Assembly (NCBI GenBank): GCA_035578905.1
Contig: JAQJVL010000003.1
Span: 7,177,512 to 7,241,511 of the forward strand
DNA length: 64,000 bases
DNA from: Stictocephala bisonia
Lineage: Eukaryota > Arthropoda > Insecta > Hemiptera > Membracidae
Reading direction: 5' to 3'
Shown here: positions 1 to 13,145 of the stretch, piece by piece
Position numbering within the stretch: position 1 is the first letter of the stretch
How the letters are laid out: each line of letters begins with the position of its first letter
Position numbers and translations under genes: made by a program
Notes under the pieces: generated by a model
The model's input: the letters and a program-made list of their open reading frames with translations, nothing else
Told to the model about the DNA's origin: nothing
The model's database searches: none

Positions 1-1202
1 AGATAATCTGCGTTAAATTAAATTTCACATAAGTAATTTATTAAACGTTAAGGCTACAGTTATACTTAACATACAAATGGTACAGAGTCGTATGAGCTGT
101 GTTAATACAAATAGCCATAATTCGGAGACGACACATTTCAAAGATCTAACGTAAATCTCCCCGCTTGCTGCATTAAACAATCTAGAGTTGTTAGTTTACT
201 CACAGCATATTATGACAGACGTCTAGTTGCCAAATGAATTTGTATCCACCAAAATAGTTTTTAAAATGATGTAATACATATCAAATTTCTTAATTCGTTT
301 TTTGTGAGTGTTACAAATAAAACTTATAACTAAATCAATGTGCATTCTTATTCTATAAAACTTATCTTACAAGATTTTAGAATATAATTAGTTTTACGAG
401 AGTGAAATTTATTCAAGAGAAATTAATATGACTTAAACAGTTCACGCAATACAGTAAATTATTTGTTTCTGCAAGTATTTCAATACAACTTTCTAAATAG
501 CTAAAGCTATTTAGTATATGATATAAAAAATATATGGCATTTTGAGAAGCACTTTCATGAACTTAATATAAATTAAAAATAGTTGTATCCCTTTAATATT
601 TTTTTTTTTTAAATAAAAGGAAAACATAATTATTTGAATCTTTTAAATATACAATTTAAAATTTAAAATGTCCAAAGTATAAAATTGTTATATATTTTTT
701 AATTTCATGGAGAAAATGTACATAATTAATTTATTGCTGGTATGAATACTAATACTTTCAAACATTTTGAAAATAGTTTACTGATAATTTCATGAAATAG
801 TGAATCCTGAATATGCAGGAAAATATCCTTTTAACAACGTTTTTAAATTCAAACTTTGCATGGCTAACCCTAATTTTCTGCGTAAGTGTAATTAACATTT
901 CAGGTAATCAATCTGAAAGGAAAGTTTCTACAAAGTAATTTGAAAAAATTAAACATGGTTATAATTTGATAACACAAATTGTTATTTTTTTATTATTATT
1001 ATTTGGATCAGAGTGTTTTGTTGTGTACTCCCTAATATAGTTATATTTGAAGCGTTACTTTCTTTTAAATATAATTAATTCTAGAAATCTAGTATAAAAA
1101 ACAAAATATTAATAACATCTATGTTGATGTACATTGCCATAAAATAAGAAAAAAAAGAGCTCAATGTTGATTGTGTATTTTTGTCAACTTGCTTTATTTC
1201 AG

Positions 1203-1665
1203 CTGGCACTAGTAGTGCAACTCTGTAACCCAGTTACTTGGGGACAAAGTGTTGTGGATTGTAGGTAATAGCTTCTATACACTGGCCTCATAATACTAAC
1301 ACGACATCCGCTCAATGGTTACCACTACTAAAGAAATCTAGGGTATCCATGTTGGGTAGTAGTTAGAGTTCGGATGTTGGATAAGGAAAGTAATTAGGTA
1401 TCTGGCTCATCAGTTTCCTGACAGTCAGACAGATACCACGTGGTTCGGATTCCCCGTAAAGCTGTAGGTCCCTTAGCTGCCTTGGCTAATGGACTGTTAA
1501 TAAATTTATTTTTAAGGAATAGTCGATTTTAGTTAGTAACAATACCTACACTCGTACATATAGACTCTAAACACTCATTCATTCATCCCTTATATTCGCC
1601 TATATCTCGATGATCGGCGTCTTACTAATGGGTAATAGATTAATAATAGATAATAGTAATAAATG
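1203..1665 (+). repeat. SINE-like interspersed repeat, copy A
   Basis: First of six copies in the window of a ~430-460-bp family. Copies share a 5' part with a box-A-like motif (best seen as TGGCGCAGTGC in copy D), a central block, a box-B-like GGTTCGGATTCC about 240 bp further on, and a 3' end that runs into variable short tandem repeats. The variable simple tail fits a SINE. However, the box A to box B distance is too long for a plain tRNA promoter, so the class is uncertain. This copy lies inside the left inverted-repeat arm and has a counterpart in the right arm, so it predates the arm duplication. Confidence 0.7.
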
Positions 1666-1926
1666 GTTTCCTCAACTTTATTGGTTTCTAATGTTTAGTG
1701 TCTTAATAACCAAAGTAAATAAATAAATTGATAGTTTAAATGTATGATACATTGACATATTCAATAATGACGTAATAATATTCATAAAAAAATACTCCTT
1801 AAAAAAATTTTATGTATTAAAATAGGTTATTATGACTGGATTTTTGTTTTGATCGGTTGAAAAAATGTCGTTGTCAACCTTTAACCTTTGTAAAGTCAAA
1901 TAAAATACCATGATTGGTCCTAATTC

Positions 1927-1960
1927 CCCCCCCCTCTCTCTCTCTCACTCTCTCTCACTG
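1927..1960. repeat. Short CT microsatellite in left arm
   Basis: A run of C followed by interrupted CT repeats, about 38 bp. It is the counterpart of the ~400-bp GA tract at 14,683-15,090 in the right arm. Flanking sequence on both sides matches between the arms. Confidence 0.85.
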
Positions 1961-2799
1961 TCTTTGACGTAAAATAAAAACACAGTGAAATACAGGAAAC
2001 TTATTTAATCTTAACGCTTACAGATTACAGTTAAAATTCACAAGAGTGTCTGTCTTTTATTCTTGATTTTAATATATAAATTAACATGTTTTATCCTGCT
2101 AAGAAGTAAATGTCACTAGCTTTCTTAAAATGACTTTAAGTGCAGGTTTTTAAATTTGGTTGTAACGTAGAACTGTTATTTTCTTTATACAATAGAATTT
2201 TTACTATGAAAACATAGAAGGTATCTTAGAAAATTTAAATAAATTACGTATATTAGTAAACTATATTTCACCATTCTGCATTTTATATTCATAACAAAAA
2301 TATAACAAACGTTTTATATACAAAACTACTTTTGTAAAAATTTTCTGAGTTAATATTACTAGAGGTTCCCCCTTTCTATAACAATGAAAGTGTACCTCCA
2401 ATAGATTACATTTAAAAAAATAATACAATATAATAAATTGTAATCTCCAAGAGAAAATAAGGTATACCTGTAACAGTAGATTGAAAACACTGTTAAGTAG
2501 TTAGACCAAATTATTGTTTAAGTCCTAAATAAAAAATTAATATTAGAGATCACTACAAATGTTGCTTATGAGTTTAAAAGACAAGAACTAATCAACGAGT
2601 TGAAAAACATCGAAGTTATGGTCTCTTTAATATTTATGGTGCCGCAATGTGAAGGGGTTTGTTTACGAGTAGCTGCTATTGAGGGGTCAGCGGGGACCTT
2701 TAATAAATGACAAGGATTCTTACCTTCTTTTAACTTATTTTAACAATATAAGTAAAAGAAATCATACCTTATTAAAAAAGAATTATCGTACCCCAGTCT

Positions 2800-4800
2800 G
2801 TTGTTCTATTATATCACCACCCCTAGTGGTTATTATGGTAACTAATTACCCCTGTCTTTACACAATATATCAGTCTTCACGTTGTCATCTATTACACTCG
2901 ATACTTGACTCAACACCACTGACATATGAATGGCCCAGCTTATCATACACCAGTCTATTGTTCTATTGTATCATCGCCCCTAGTGGTAATGGTGGCAACT
3001 AATTACCCCTGTCTTTACACAATATATCAGTTTCCACATTGCCATCTATCACACTCAACATTTGACTCAACATCACGGACATATGAATAGCCCAGCTTAT
3101 CATACACCAGTCTATTGTTCTATTGTATCATCGCCCCTAGTAGTGATGGTGGCAACTAATTACCCCCTGTCTTTACACAATACCTCAGTTTCCACATTGT
3201 CATTTATCACACTCGACACTTGACTCAACATCACTGAAATATGAATGGCCCAACTTATCATATACCAGTCTATTGTTCTAATGTATTCCCGCCCCTAGTA
3301 GTAATGGTGACAACTAATTACCCCCTGTCTTTACACAATATCTCAGTCTTCATATTGTCATCTATCACACTCGAAACGTGACTCAACATCACTGACATAT
3401 GAATGGCCCAGCTTATCATACACCAGTCTATTGTTCTATTGTATCATCGCCCCTAGTAGTGATGGTGGCAACTAATTACCCCTTGTCTTTACACAATACC
3501 TCATTTTCCACATTGTCATCTATCCCACTCGACACTTGAATCAACATCACTGAAATATGAATGGCCCAGCTTATCATATACCAGTCTATTGTTCTAATGT
3601 ATTCCCGCCCCTAGTAGTAATGGTGGAAACTAATTACCCCCTGTCTTTACACAATACCTCAGTTTCCACATTGTCATTTATCACACTCGATACTTGACTC
3701 AACATCACTGACATATAAATGGCCCAACTTATCATACACCAATATATTGTTCTATTGTATTCCTGCCCCTAGTAGTGATGGTGACAACTAATTACCCCCT
3801 GTCTTTACACAATACCTCAGTTTCCACATTGTCATTTATCACACTCGATACTTGACTCAACATCACTGACATATGAATGGCCCAGCTTATCATATACCAG
3901 TCTATTGTTCTAATGTATTCCCGCCCCTAGTGGTGATGGTGGAAACTAAATAGCCCTGTCTTTGCACAATACCTCAGTTTCCACATTGTCATTAATCACA
4001 CTCGATACTTGACTCAACATCACTGACTAATGAATGGCCCAATTTATCATTCACCAGTATATTGTTCTATTGTATTACTGCCCCTAGTAGTAATGATGAC
4101 AACTAATTACCCCCTGTCTTTACACAATATCTCAGTCTTCATATTGTCATCTATCACACTCGAAACGTGACTCAACATCACTGACATAGTTAGTTAGTTT
4201 ATATGGGGATATGCAGTTGGTCCAGCCAACCCTTGCAACGAAGCCTAAGGCTTTTTGTGCCAATCCCAGTGCCTAATCATCGTAAAGCTGGCAATCCTTG
4301 ACCAGGTCAAGGAGCTTCTTCACTAGATTAGTAATTTCCAAATGTCCCAGAGGTGAGCCTTCAAAAAGTGCTCTTCTCCTGGCTCACTGACATATGAATG
4401 GCCCAATTTATCATACGCCAGTATATTGTTCTATTGTATTACTGCCCCTAGTAGTAATGGTGGCAACTAATTACCCCCTATCTTTACACAATATCTCAGT
4501 CTTCACATTTTCATCTTTCACACTCGAAACTTGAATCAACATATGAATGACCCAGCTTATCATACACCAGTCTATTGTTCTACTGTATCATCGCCCCTAG
4601 TAGTGATGGTGGCAACTAATTACCCCCTGTCTTTACACAATATCTCAGTTTCCACATTACCATCTATCACACTCGATACTTGACTCAACATCACTGACAT
4701 ATGAATGGCCCAGCCTATCATACACCAGTCTATTGTTCTATTGTATCACCGACCCTAGTGGTGATGGTGGCAACTAATTACCCCCTGTCTTCTCACAAAT
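2800..4800 (+). repeat. ~157-bp satellite array, left block
   Basis: About 11-12 tandem units of roughly 157 bp, recognised by the recurring CTTTACACAATA and CATATGAATGGCCCAGC motifs. Short ORFs across it are repeat artefacts. The same unit occurs in inverted orientation at 9,330-12,385 and as a lone diverged copy at about 33.61-33.75 kb. A LINE fragment interrupts the array at 4,188. Confidence 0.9.
4188..4383 (-). mobile_element. 5'-truncated LINE 3' end inserted in the satellite
   Basis: A 196-bp insertion is flanked by a perfect 10-bp direct repeat (TCACTGACAT at 4,178-4,187 and 4,384-4,393). Read on the minus strand it has an open frame of about 36 codons to a TAG stop, then a 3' UTR ending in short AACT repeats beside the target-site duplication. 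Truncation, simple 3' tail and duplication are the marks of non-LTR retrotransposition. The clade cannot be assigned from this short stretch. Confidence 0.8.
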
Positions 4801-4914
4801 TTGTCATATATATCACATTATCTTTGACTCAATACAATATATGTATAAATTTTTATATATATATATTAGTAAAACAGTGGATCATTTTAATAATTATATT
4901 AGTTCTGCAGATCG

Positions 4915-7440
4915 TAGTGTAGCATGTTGTAGTATGTAGAATATTGTAGTATGTAACATATTGTAGTATGTAGCATATTGTAATGTATAACATATTGTGG
5001 TATGTAACATATTGTAATATGTAACATATTATCGTATGTAGCATATTGTAGTATGTAGCATATTGTGGCATGTAACATATTGCAGTATGTAGCATATTGT
5101 AAAATGTTACATATTGTAAGATGTAACATATTGTAGTATGTAGCATATTGTATTATGTACCATATTGTTGTATGTATAGTATTGTAGTATGTAGCATATT
5201 GTAGTATGTAACATATTTTATTATGTAGCATATTGTAGTATGTAGCATATTGTAGTATGTAACAATATGTAGTATGTAGCATATTGTGTTATGTAGCATA
5301 TTGTAGTATGTATCGTTTTGTAGTATGTATCATATTGTAGTATGTAACATATTGTAGTATATTTCGTATTGTAGTATGTAGCACATTGTAGTATGTAACA
5401 TATTGTAATATGTAACATATTGTAGTATGTAACATATTGTAATATGTAAAAATATTGTAGTATGTAACATATTTTAGAATGTAACAAATTGTTTTATGTA
5501 GCATATTGTAGTATGTAACATATTGTAGTATGTAACATATTGTAGTATATAGTATATTGTAGTATGTAGCATATTGTAGTATGTAGCATATTGTAGTATG
5601 TAGCATATTGTAGTATGTAACATATTGTAGTATTTAGCATATTGTAGTATGTAGCATATTGTGGCATGTAACATATTGTAGTATGTAGCATATTGTAGTA
5701 TGTAGCATATTGTAGTATGTAACATATTGTAGTATGTAGCATATTGCAGTATGAAACATATTGTAGTATGTAGCATATTGTATTATATAACATATTGTAA
5801 TATGTAGCATATTGTATTATGTAACATATTGTAGTATTTAACATATTGTAGTATGTAACATATTGTAAAATGTAGTATATTGTAATATGTAACATATTGT
5901 AGTATGTATCATATTGTAATATGTAACATATTGTAGTTGGTAACATATTGTAGTATGTAGCATATTGTAATATGTAACATTCTGTAGTATGTATCATATT
6001 GTAATATGTAACATATTATAATATGTAACATATTGTAGTATGTAATATATTGTAGTATGTTACATATTGTATTTTTGTAACATATTTTAGTATGTAACAT
6101 ATTGTAGTATGTAACAGATTGTAGTATGTAGCATATAGTAGAATTTAACATATTATAGTATGTACCATATTGTAATATGTAGCATATTGTAATATATAAC
6201 ATATTGTAATATGTAACATATTGTAGTATGTAGCATATTGTAATATGTAATAATTGTAGTATGTATCATATTGTAATATGTAACATATTGTAGTATGTAG
6301 CATATTGTAATATGTAACATATTCTAGTATGTTACATATTGTAATGTGTAGCATAGTGTAATATGTAACATATTGTAGTATGTATCATATTGTAATATGT
6401 AGCATATTGTAATATGTAACATATTGTAGTATATAGCATATTGTTGTATGTAACATATTGTAGTAAGTAATATATTGTAGTATGTATCATATTGTAATAT
6501 GAAACATATTCTATTATGTTACATATTGTAATATGTAACATATTGTAGTATGTAACATATTGTAGTATGTAGCATATTGTAATATGTATCATATTGTAGT
6601 ATGTAACATATTGTAGTATGTTACATATTGTAGTATGTTACATATTGTATTTTTTAAATATTGTAGTATGTAACATATTGTAGTATGTAGCATATAGTAG
6701 AATGTAACATATTCTAGTATGTAGCATATTGTAATATGTAGCATATTGTAATATGTAGTAATTGTAGTATGTATCATATTGTAATATGTAACATATTGTA
6801 ATATGTAACATATTGTAGTATGTAGCATATTATTGTATGTAACATATTGTAATATGTAACATATTGTAATATGTAACATATTGTATTATGTATCATATTG
6901 TAATATGAAACATATTCTATTATGTTACATATTGTAAAATGTAGCATATTGTTGTATGTAACTTATTGTAATATGTAACATATTGTAATATGTAACATAT
7001 TGTAGTAAGTAACATATTGTAGTATGTATCATATTGTAATGTGTAACATATTCTATTATGTTACATATTGTAATATGTAACATATTGTAGTATGTAAAAT
7101 ATTGTAGTATGTAGCATATTGTAATATGTAACACATTGTAGTATGTAACATATTGTAGTATGTAGCATATTGTAGTATGTAACATATTATAATATGTAAC
7201 ATATTGTAATATGTAACATATTTTTGTATGTAACATATTGTAGTATGTAGCATATTGTAATATGTGACATATTTTAGTATGTAGCATATTGTAGTTTGTA
7301 ACATATTGTAGTATGTAGAATATTGTAGTATATAAGATATTGTAGTATGTAGCATATTGTAATATGTAACATATTTTAATATGTAGAATATTGTAGTTTG
7401 TATTATATTGTAGTATGTAGCATATTGTGTATGTAACATA
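4915..7440. repeat. 17-bp minisatellite, about 2.5 kb
   Basis: Roughly 148 tandem copies of a 17-bp unit with consensus near CATATTGTAGTATGTAG. Because 17 is not a multiple of three and the unit has no minus-strand stop, long minus-strand ORFs with a 17-residue period appear. These are artefacts. Units differ mainly at two or three positions, and a few are shortened. Confidence 0.95.
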
Positions 7441-9329
7441 ATGCTATGTACAATACGGATAATGTTACCTACATTTTACTAAATTAATGTCTTTTAAATG
7501 TTACTGGCATATATAAAAATCATAAACCAAAAATACTTCTTTTAACTTATAAAGAAATTATTGCATTCGAATACAAATTTAAAGCATTTTACGTCAACTA
7601 AAATAATTGTTAAATTAGTATATGGTGCTTAATATGTACAACTTTACTTATAAACCAGTTCATTAAGTATGGTTACAGTTATTACTTTAAAATTATATTA
7701 ATACTTTGATTACAATTACATTTAATTGACATTTACATATTTTAATATGTAAATATGAAATTGGTGTGAAGTATCTTAATTATGATGTCTAAAATCTTTT
7801 TATATTGTAAAGTTTCATATAAATAACCATTTATATTTAAATCACTACACACACTTTAATTAAACATTGAAATCAGTATATTTGTAACCAATGCTAGTCT
7901 TATACATTAGTTTTTTTATTTAAAAATAGTTTTATTAAATATAAGTTTAGTACATTTTGCATTACCGCTTGTATGCGTATTGTATTAGTAAAAAGAAATA
8001 ACTACAAAAATCCTTTGCTAAATTGCTTGTAATTTAAATTCCTTATTCCACTTTGAGTTATATACTGGTGAAATATTTTTACCAAATGGAATTTAAGAGC
8101 TGAAAATAATTCTTAAACAATTCTGTAACAAAACAGTATTTTTCCACCTAACGAAATTAATTTGAAAATTTTCCGTGAAAACGGTCAAAAATGTGCTCTA
8201 TGTTTATGAGATATTCTTTTTATTCTGCGGAATTTATTAATTTTACTGAATAATTTAAATAAACGTCACAACTTTTAGTATTTTTGACATACTTCCGTTA
8301 ATTTAAATGACATTTAAATAATTGTTTATGTTTGTTCACGCTAAAAACTAATTTAAAAGTATTTCGGTCTATAATGGTCTATAAAAACTATTTTCGTGGT
8401 GAATCGTAATTAGCAGCAACTAAGTGATTATTATAAATAACAGCTATTAACGACTATAACAGAGTGCACATATATTCTCACCGGAAGGACGGCCGGCAGG
8501 CGGTTACGGATATCAGGCGCCATAATTTAACGCAAGTTGTTTTTATTTGTCATGGAATAAATAAACGATTATTATAAGTTATTTGGTTGGTTAGTAAAAA
8601 TAGTTTTTTTGCCGTAAAATAATTGTATTGATTAATAAGTTATATATAAGCTTTTAGTATAAAAAATGTAATAAAAATATAAAATAATGGCTTACAACAT
8701 TGTTTTTTCACTATCAGAAAAAAAAATATTTTAGATTTTTCTTCCGTGATCGAAATCAACCTCCTCAAGAGAAATACACTCATATTTTGCCAATCTTTTC
8801 AACAGAAAACGTATTTTAAGATGTAGTACATAATAACCAACAATGCCTTGTTTGTTTTTATATTTATAAATACTCTTTAAAAGTTTACAAACAAGTGGTA
8901 ATGCTGGCAAACAAACTCATAAATAACAATACATTCATATAACTTATTTATAATTAGTAACTTCAGTGTAGGTAGTAACATGTACTATCAAAGGATCTTT
9001 GATAAAGCAGTCTGCACTAGACTCGACTCCATTCAATAGAGATGGAAGCCTCTGAACGGCTTTTCACAGAAGGAGTTCCCTCAACATTAATACCCATTGA
9101 GGGAGAGGGCTTCATTTCACTTTACGGTTAAAGACATTTCGTCAGTTTTTCTTTTTTTTTCTTCTTTTTTAGTTTCAAAACACCACAAAAAGGTTCTTTT
9201 AGATTTTTGAAACCTTTTAATTTCGGAGTGTTGTCTTATATTTTGTCTGATTGATATTATCAATAATAGTTTTACTTTAAAATAGTCATAAACTTATTTT
9301 AGCGTACCCAAAGTGTACTTTCAGTAATT
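7441..9329. other. AT-rich centre of the fold-back, no gene seen
   Basis: I see no supported gene. Two local oddities: a GC-rich island at about 8,480-8,522 in otherwise AT-rich DNA, and a block at about 9,005-9,150 of higher GC content with an 8-bp inverted repeat (TCCCTCAA / TTGAGGGA). The second may be a relic of another repeat. Confidence 0.6.
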
Positions 9330-12300
9330 AATTAGGCGATGATAAATTAGAACAATAGACCGGTGTATGAAAAGGTGGTCCATTTATATGTCAGTGATGT
9401 TTCAGCAAGTATCAAGTGTGATAGATGACAATGTGGAAAGTGAGGTATAGTGTAAAGACAGGGGGTAATTTGTTGCCACCATAATCACTATAATCACAAG
9501 GAGTGGTGATACATTAGAACAATATACCGGTGTATGATAAGCTGGGCCATTCATATGTTAGTGATGTTGAGTCAAGTATCGAGTGTGATAGATGACAATG
9601 TGAAGACTGGTATATTGTGTAAAGACAGGGGTAATTAGTTGCCAACACTGTAACCCAGCTACATGGGGACAAAGTGTTTGGGAGATTGTAGGCGATAGGT
9701 TGGATGCTCGGTCCTCTTAATACCGACATGGCGTCCGCTTGGTGGTTGCTATAGGCGTGGACACTACTAGAGAAGTCTGGGGTGTCCATGTTGGGTGGTA
9801 ATCATTGTGCGGATGTTGTGTGGGGGAGATAACTGAGCATCAGGCTTGTCAATTAGCTGAAAATCAGACCAGCACTACGTGGTTCGGATTCCACGTAAAG
9901 CTGTAGGTCCCTTAGTTGCCCTGGCTGTTGGGCTATTAATAAATTGCCCTTTCTGAGGAACAGTTGAACTCAGTTAGTAACCAGACTACACTCATCTACA
10001 CTCATCCTACACTCATAAAAAACCATTCATATTCGCCTTAAAATACGCACAACGTTGTGTCGGCGTCTCATATGTAAGAATGTAAGAATGTAAGAATGCC
10101 ACCATCACCACTAGGGTTGGTGAAACAATAGTATAACAGACTGGTGTATGAAAAGCTCGGCCATTTATATGTCAGTGATGTTGAGTCAAGTATCGAGTGT
10201 GATAGATGACAATGTGAAGACTGATATATTGTGTAAAGACAGGGGTAATTAGTTGCTACCATCACCACAAGGGGCGGTGATACAATAATACAATAGACTG
10301 GTGTACGATAAGCTGGGCCATTCATATGTCAGTGATGTTGAGTCAAGTATCGAGTGTGATAGATGACAATGTGAAGACTGATATATTGTGTAAAGACAGG
10401 GGTAATTAGTTGCTACCATCACCACAAGGGGCGGTGATACAATAATACAATATACTGGTGTACGATAAGCTGGGCCATCCATATGTCAGTGATGTTGAGT
10501 CAAGTATCGAGTGTGATAGATGACAATGAGAAGACTGATATATTGTGTAAAGATAGGAGGAATTAGTTGCCACCATCACCACAAGGGGCGGTGATACAAT
10601 AGAAAATTAGACTGGTGTACGATAAGCTGGGCCATTCATATGTCAGTGAGGTTGAGTCAAGTATCGAGTGTGATAGATGACAATGTGAAGACTGATATAT
10701 TGTGTAAAGACAGGGGTAATTAGTTGCTACCATCACCACAAGGGGCGGTGATACAATAATACAATATACTGGTGTACGATAAGCTCGGCCATCCATATGT
10801 CAGTGAGGTTGAGTCAAGTATCGAATGTGATAGATGACAATGTGAAGACTGATATATTGTGTAAAGATAGGGGGTAATTAGTAGCCACCATCCCACCACT
10901 AGGGGTGGTGATACTATAGAACAATAGACTGGTGTACGATAAGCTGGGTCATTCATATGTCAGTGATGTTGAGTCAAGTATCGAATGTGATAGATGACAA
11001 TGTGAAGACTGAGATATTGTGTAAAGACAGGGGGTAATTAGTTGCCACCATTACCACTAGGAGTGGTGATACAATAGTACAATTAACTCACATACGATAA
11101 GCTGGGATATTCAAATGTCAGTGATGTTGAGTCAAGTATCGAGTGTATTAGATGACAATGTGAAGACTGATATATTGTGTAAAGACAGGGGGTAATTAGT
11201 TGCCACCATCACATCTAGGGGCGGTGATACAATAGACTCACGTATGATAAGCTGGGCCATTCATTCATATGTCTGTGATGTTGAGTCAAGTATCGAGTGT
11301 GATAGATGACAATGTGAAGACTGATATATTGTGTAAAGACAGGGGTAATTAGTTGCCACCATCACCACTAGGGTTGGTGAAACAATAGTATAATAGACTG
11401 GTGTATGATAAGCTCGGCCATTTATATGTCAGTGATGTTGAGTCAAGTATCGAGTGTGATAGATGACAATGTGAAGACTGATATATTGTGTAAAGACAGG
11501 GGGTAATTAGTTGCCACCATCACCACTAGGGGCGGTAATACAATAGAACAATAGCCTGGTGTACGATAAGCTGGGCCATTCGTATGTCAGTTAAGTTGAG
11601 TCAAGTATCGAGTGTGATAGATGACAATGTGAAGACTGATATATTGTGTAAAGACAGGGGGTAATTAGTTGCCACCATCACCTCTAGGGGCGGTGATAAA
11701 ATAGTACAATAGACTCACGTATGATAAGCTGGGCCATTTATATGTCTGTGATGTTGAGTCAAGTATCGAGTGTGATAGATGGCAATGTGAAGACTGATAT
11801 ATTGTGTAAAGACAGGGGGTAATTAGTTGCCACCATCACCACTAGGGGCAGTAATACAATAGAACAATAGCCTGGTGTACGATAAGCTGGGCCATTCGTA
11901 TGTCAGTTAAGTTGAGTCAAGTATCGAGTGTGATAGATGACAATGTGAAGACTGATATATTGTGTAAAGACAGGGGGTAATTAGTTGCCACCATCACCTC
12001 TAGGGGCGGTGATAAAATAGTACAAGTGACTCACGTATGATAAGCTGGGATATTCAAATGTCAGTGATGTTGAGTCAAGTATCGAGTGTGATAGATGACA
12101 ATGTGAAGACTGATATAATGTGTAAAGACAGGGGTAATTAGTTTCCACTATCACCACTAGGGGTGGTGATACAATAGTACAATAGACTCACGTACGATAA
12201 GCTGGGTCATTCATATGTCAGTGATGTTTAGTGAAGTATCGAGTGTGATAGATGACAATGTGAAGACTGATATATTGTGTAAAGACAGAGGTAATTAGTT

Positions 12301-12385
12301 GCCACCATCACCACAAGGGGCGGTGATACAATAAAACAATAGACTGGTGTATGATAAGCTGGGCCATTTATTGTCTAATATTAGG
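9330..12385 (-). repeat. ~157-bp satellite array, right block (inverted)
   Basis: About 16 units of the satellite seen at 2.8-4.8 kb, here reversed (recurring TATTGTGTAAAGACAGG and GATAGATGACAATGTG). Several neighbouring units are nearly identical. Units at 11.5-12.0 kb share a higher-order pattern of alternating variants, which suggests local amplification. A SINE-like copy interrupts it at about 9.65 kb. Confidence 0.9.
9650..10075 (+). repeat. SINE-like interspersed repeat, copy B
   Basis: A near full-length family member inserted into a satellite unit. Satellite sequence reading into TTGCCA is broken and resumes at TGCCACCATC, giving a short target duplication of about 5 bp. The 3' end is a short TGTAAGAA tandem repeat. 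The short ORF across it is not a gene. Confidence 0.75.
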
Positions 12386-12894
12386 GATATTGACGGAACA
12401 TATTTAGTATATGTTTATTAATACCTTTATAAAATACATGTTGCTATTGAAGCTTGATCATTATTTTTTATTTAATTTCATCAACCTCTCAATATTTGTA
12501 AAGCTAGGGAGAATATAATTTAACCCAATCCATTCCAACTTAAAAGCCAAGCGTGCAATACGATGGGTAATGTTTTATGAATGGAAAATCTGTTTGTGCT
12601 CAGTTACACAAATACTTAACACTGACTTTTATTTCACTGCTTAATATTAGTTAGTATTTAAATACATACAAAACCATGGTATATACCATTGTTGGTTTTC
12701 AATGTTCTGTTTTTTTTTCTTTTTTTTTATAAATGATACATTTTTTTTACTTTTGATTCTTGTAAATTGTCTAGTTATACAGATATTGTGCTAAGGATGA
12801 GCACTAAGAAAAGGTTTTCCAATTTCTATTAGAAATAATTTTTCAAAGAATTATTCTGTATTAAAAAATTTAATATATTATCACTGAATAACAT
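12386..12894. other. AT-rich spacer, no gene seen
   Basis: Unique-looking AT-rich sequence between the right satellite and a dispersed repeat. No coding or RNA feature is supported. Confidence 0.5.
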
Positions 12895-13145
12895 AAAATA
12901 GTAATTATTTTTACCGTCGCTTTTAATTTTCATAAACAAGACACTTTTAACTAATATACCTCAAAAGTACTTAAATTTCACATCTATTTGTACATATTCT
13001 AAATCATATTAAGACTATATGAACAAATATACATAGTACAACAAACAAAATCTATCTCGAAAACTTTTTATTTAAAAAATAAAAGTGGTTACTGGCCCAA
13101 TATGTTATAACAAACATGTTATATAAAAAAAGCCACAGGTTATAA
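12895..13145 (+). repeat. Dispersed direct repeat alpha, copy 1
   Basis: Matches 17,400-17,660 in the same orientation with many substitutions and indels. Shared stretches include the region around ATCTATTTGTACATATT and a block ending in AACATGTTATATAAAAA. No coding potential is seen. It is probably an old non-autonomous element or a duplicated segment. Confidence 0.75.

Larger units (their letters stand above)
1..2790. repeat. Left arm of a ~17-kb inverted repeat (cut by window edge)
   Basis: This stretch matches 13,835-16,985 in inverted orientation. Paired landmarks include bases 40-150 with 16,830-16,950, the SINE-like copy at about 1.2-1.65 kb with 15.36-15.83 kb, the CT/GA tract, and 2,640-2,750 with 13,880-13,990. 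Homology runs at least to about base 8 and may continue past the window start. Apart from microsatellite length and small indels the arms are nearly identical by eye. No protein-coding frame is evident. Confidence 0.9.

Noticed and set aside
4853..7439. Many minus-strand ORFs rich in MLHTTICYILQY-type repeats
   Set aside because: They are translations of the 17-bp minisatellite. The 17-residue period follows from 3 x 17 bp, and there is no promoter or non-repetitive domain.
9514..10956. Series of 77-90-codon minus-strand ORFs
   Set aside because: Periodic ORFs from the 157-bp satellite, several opened by non-ATG codons.
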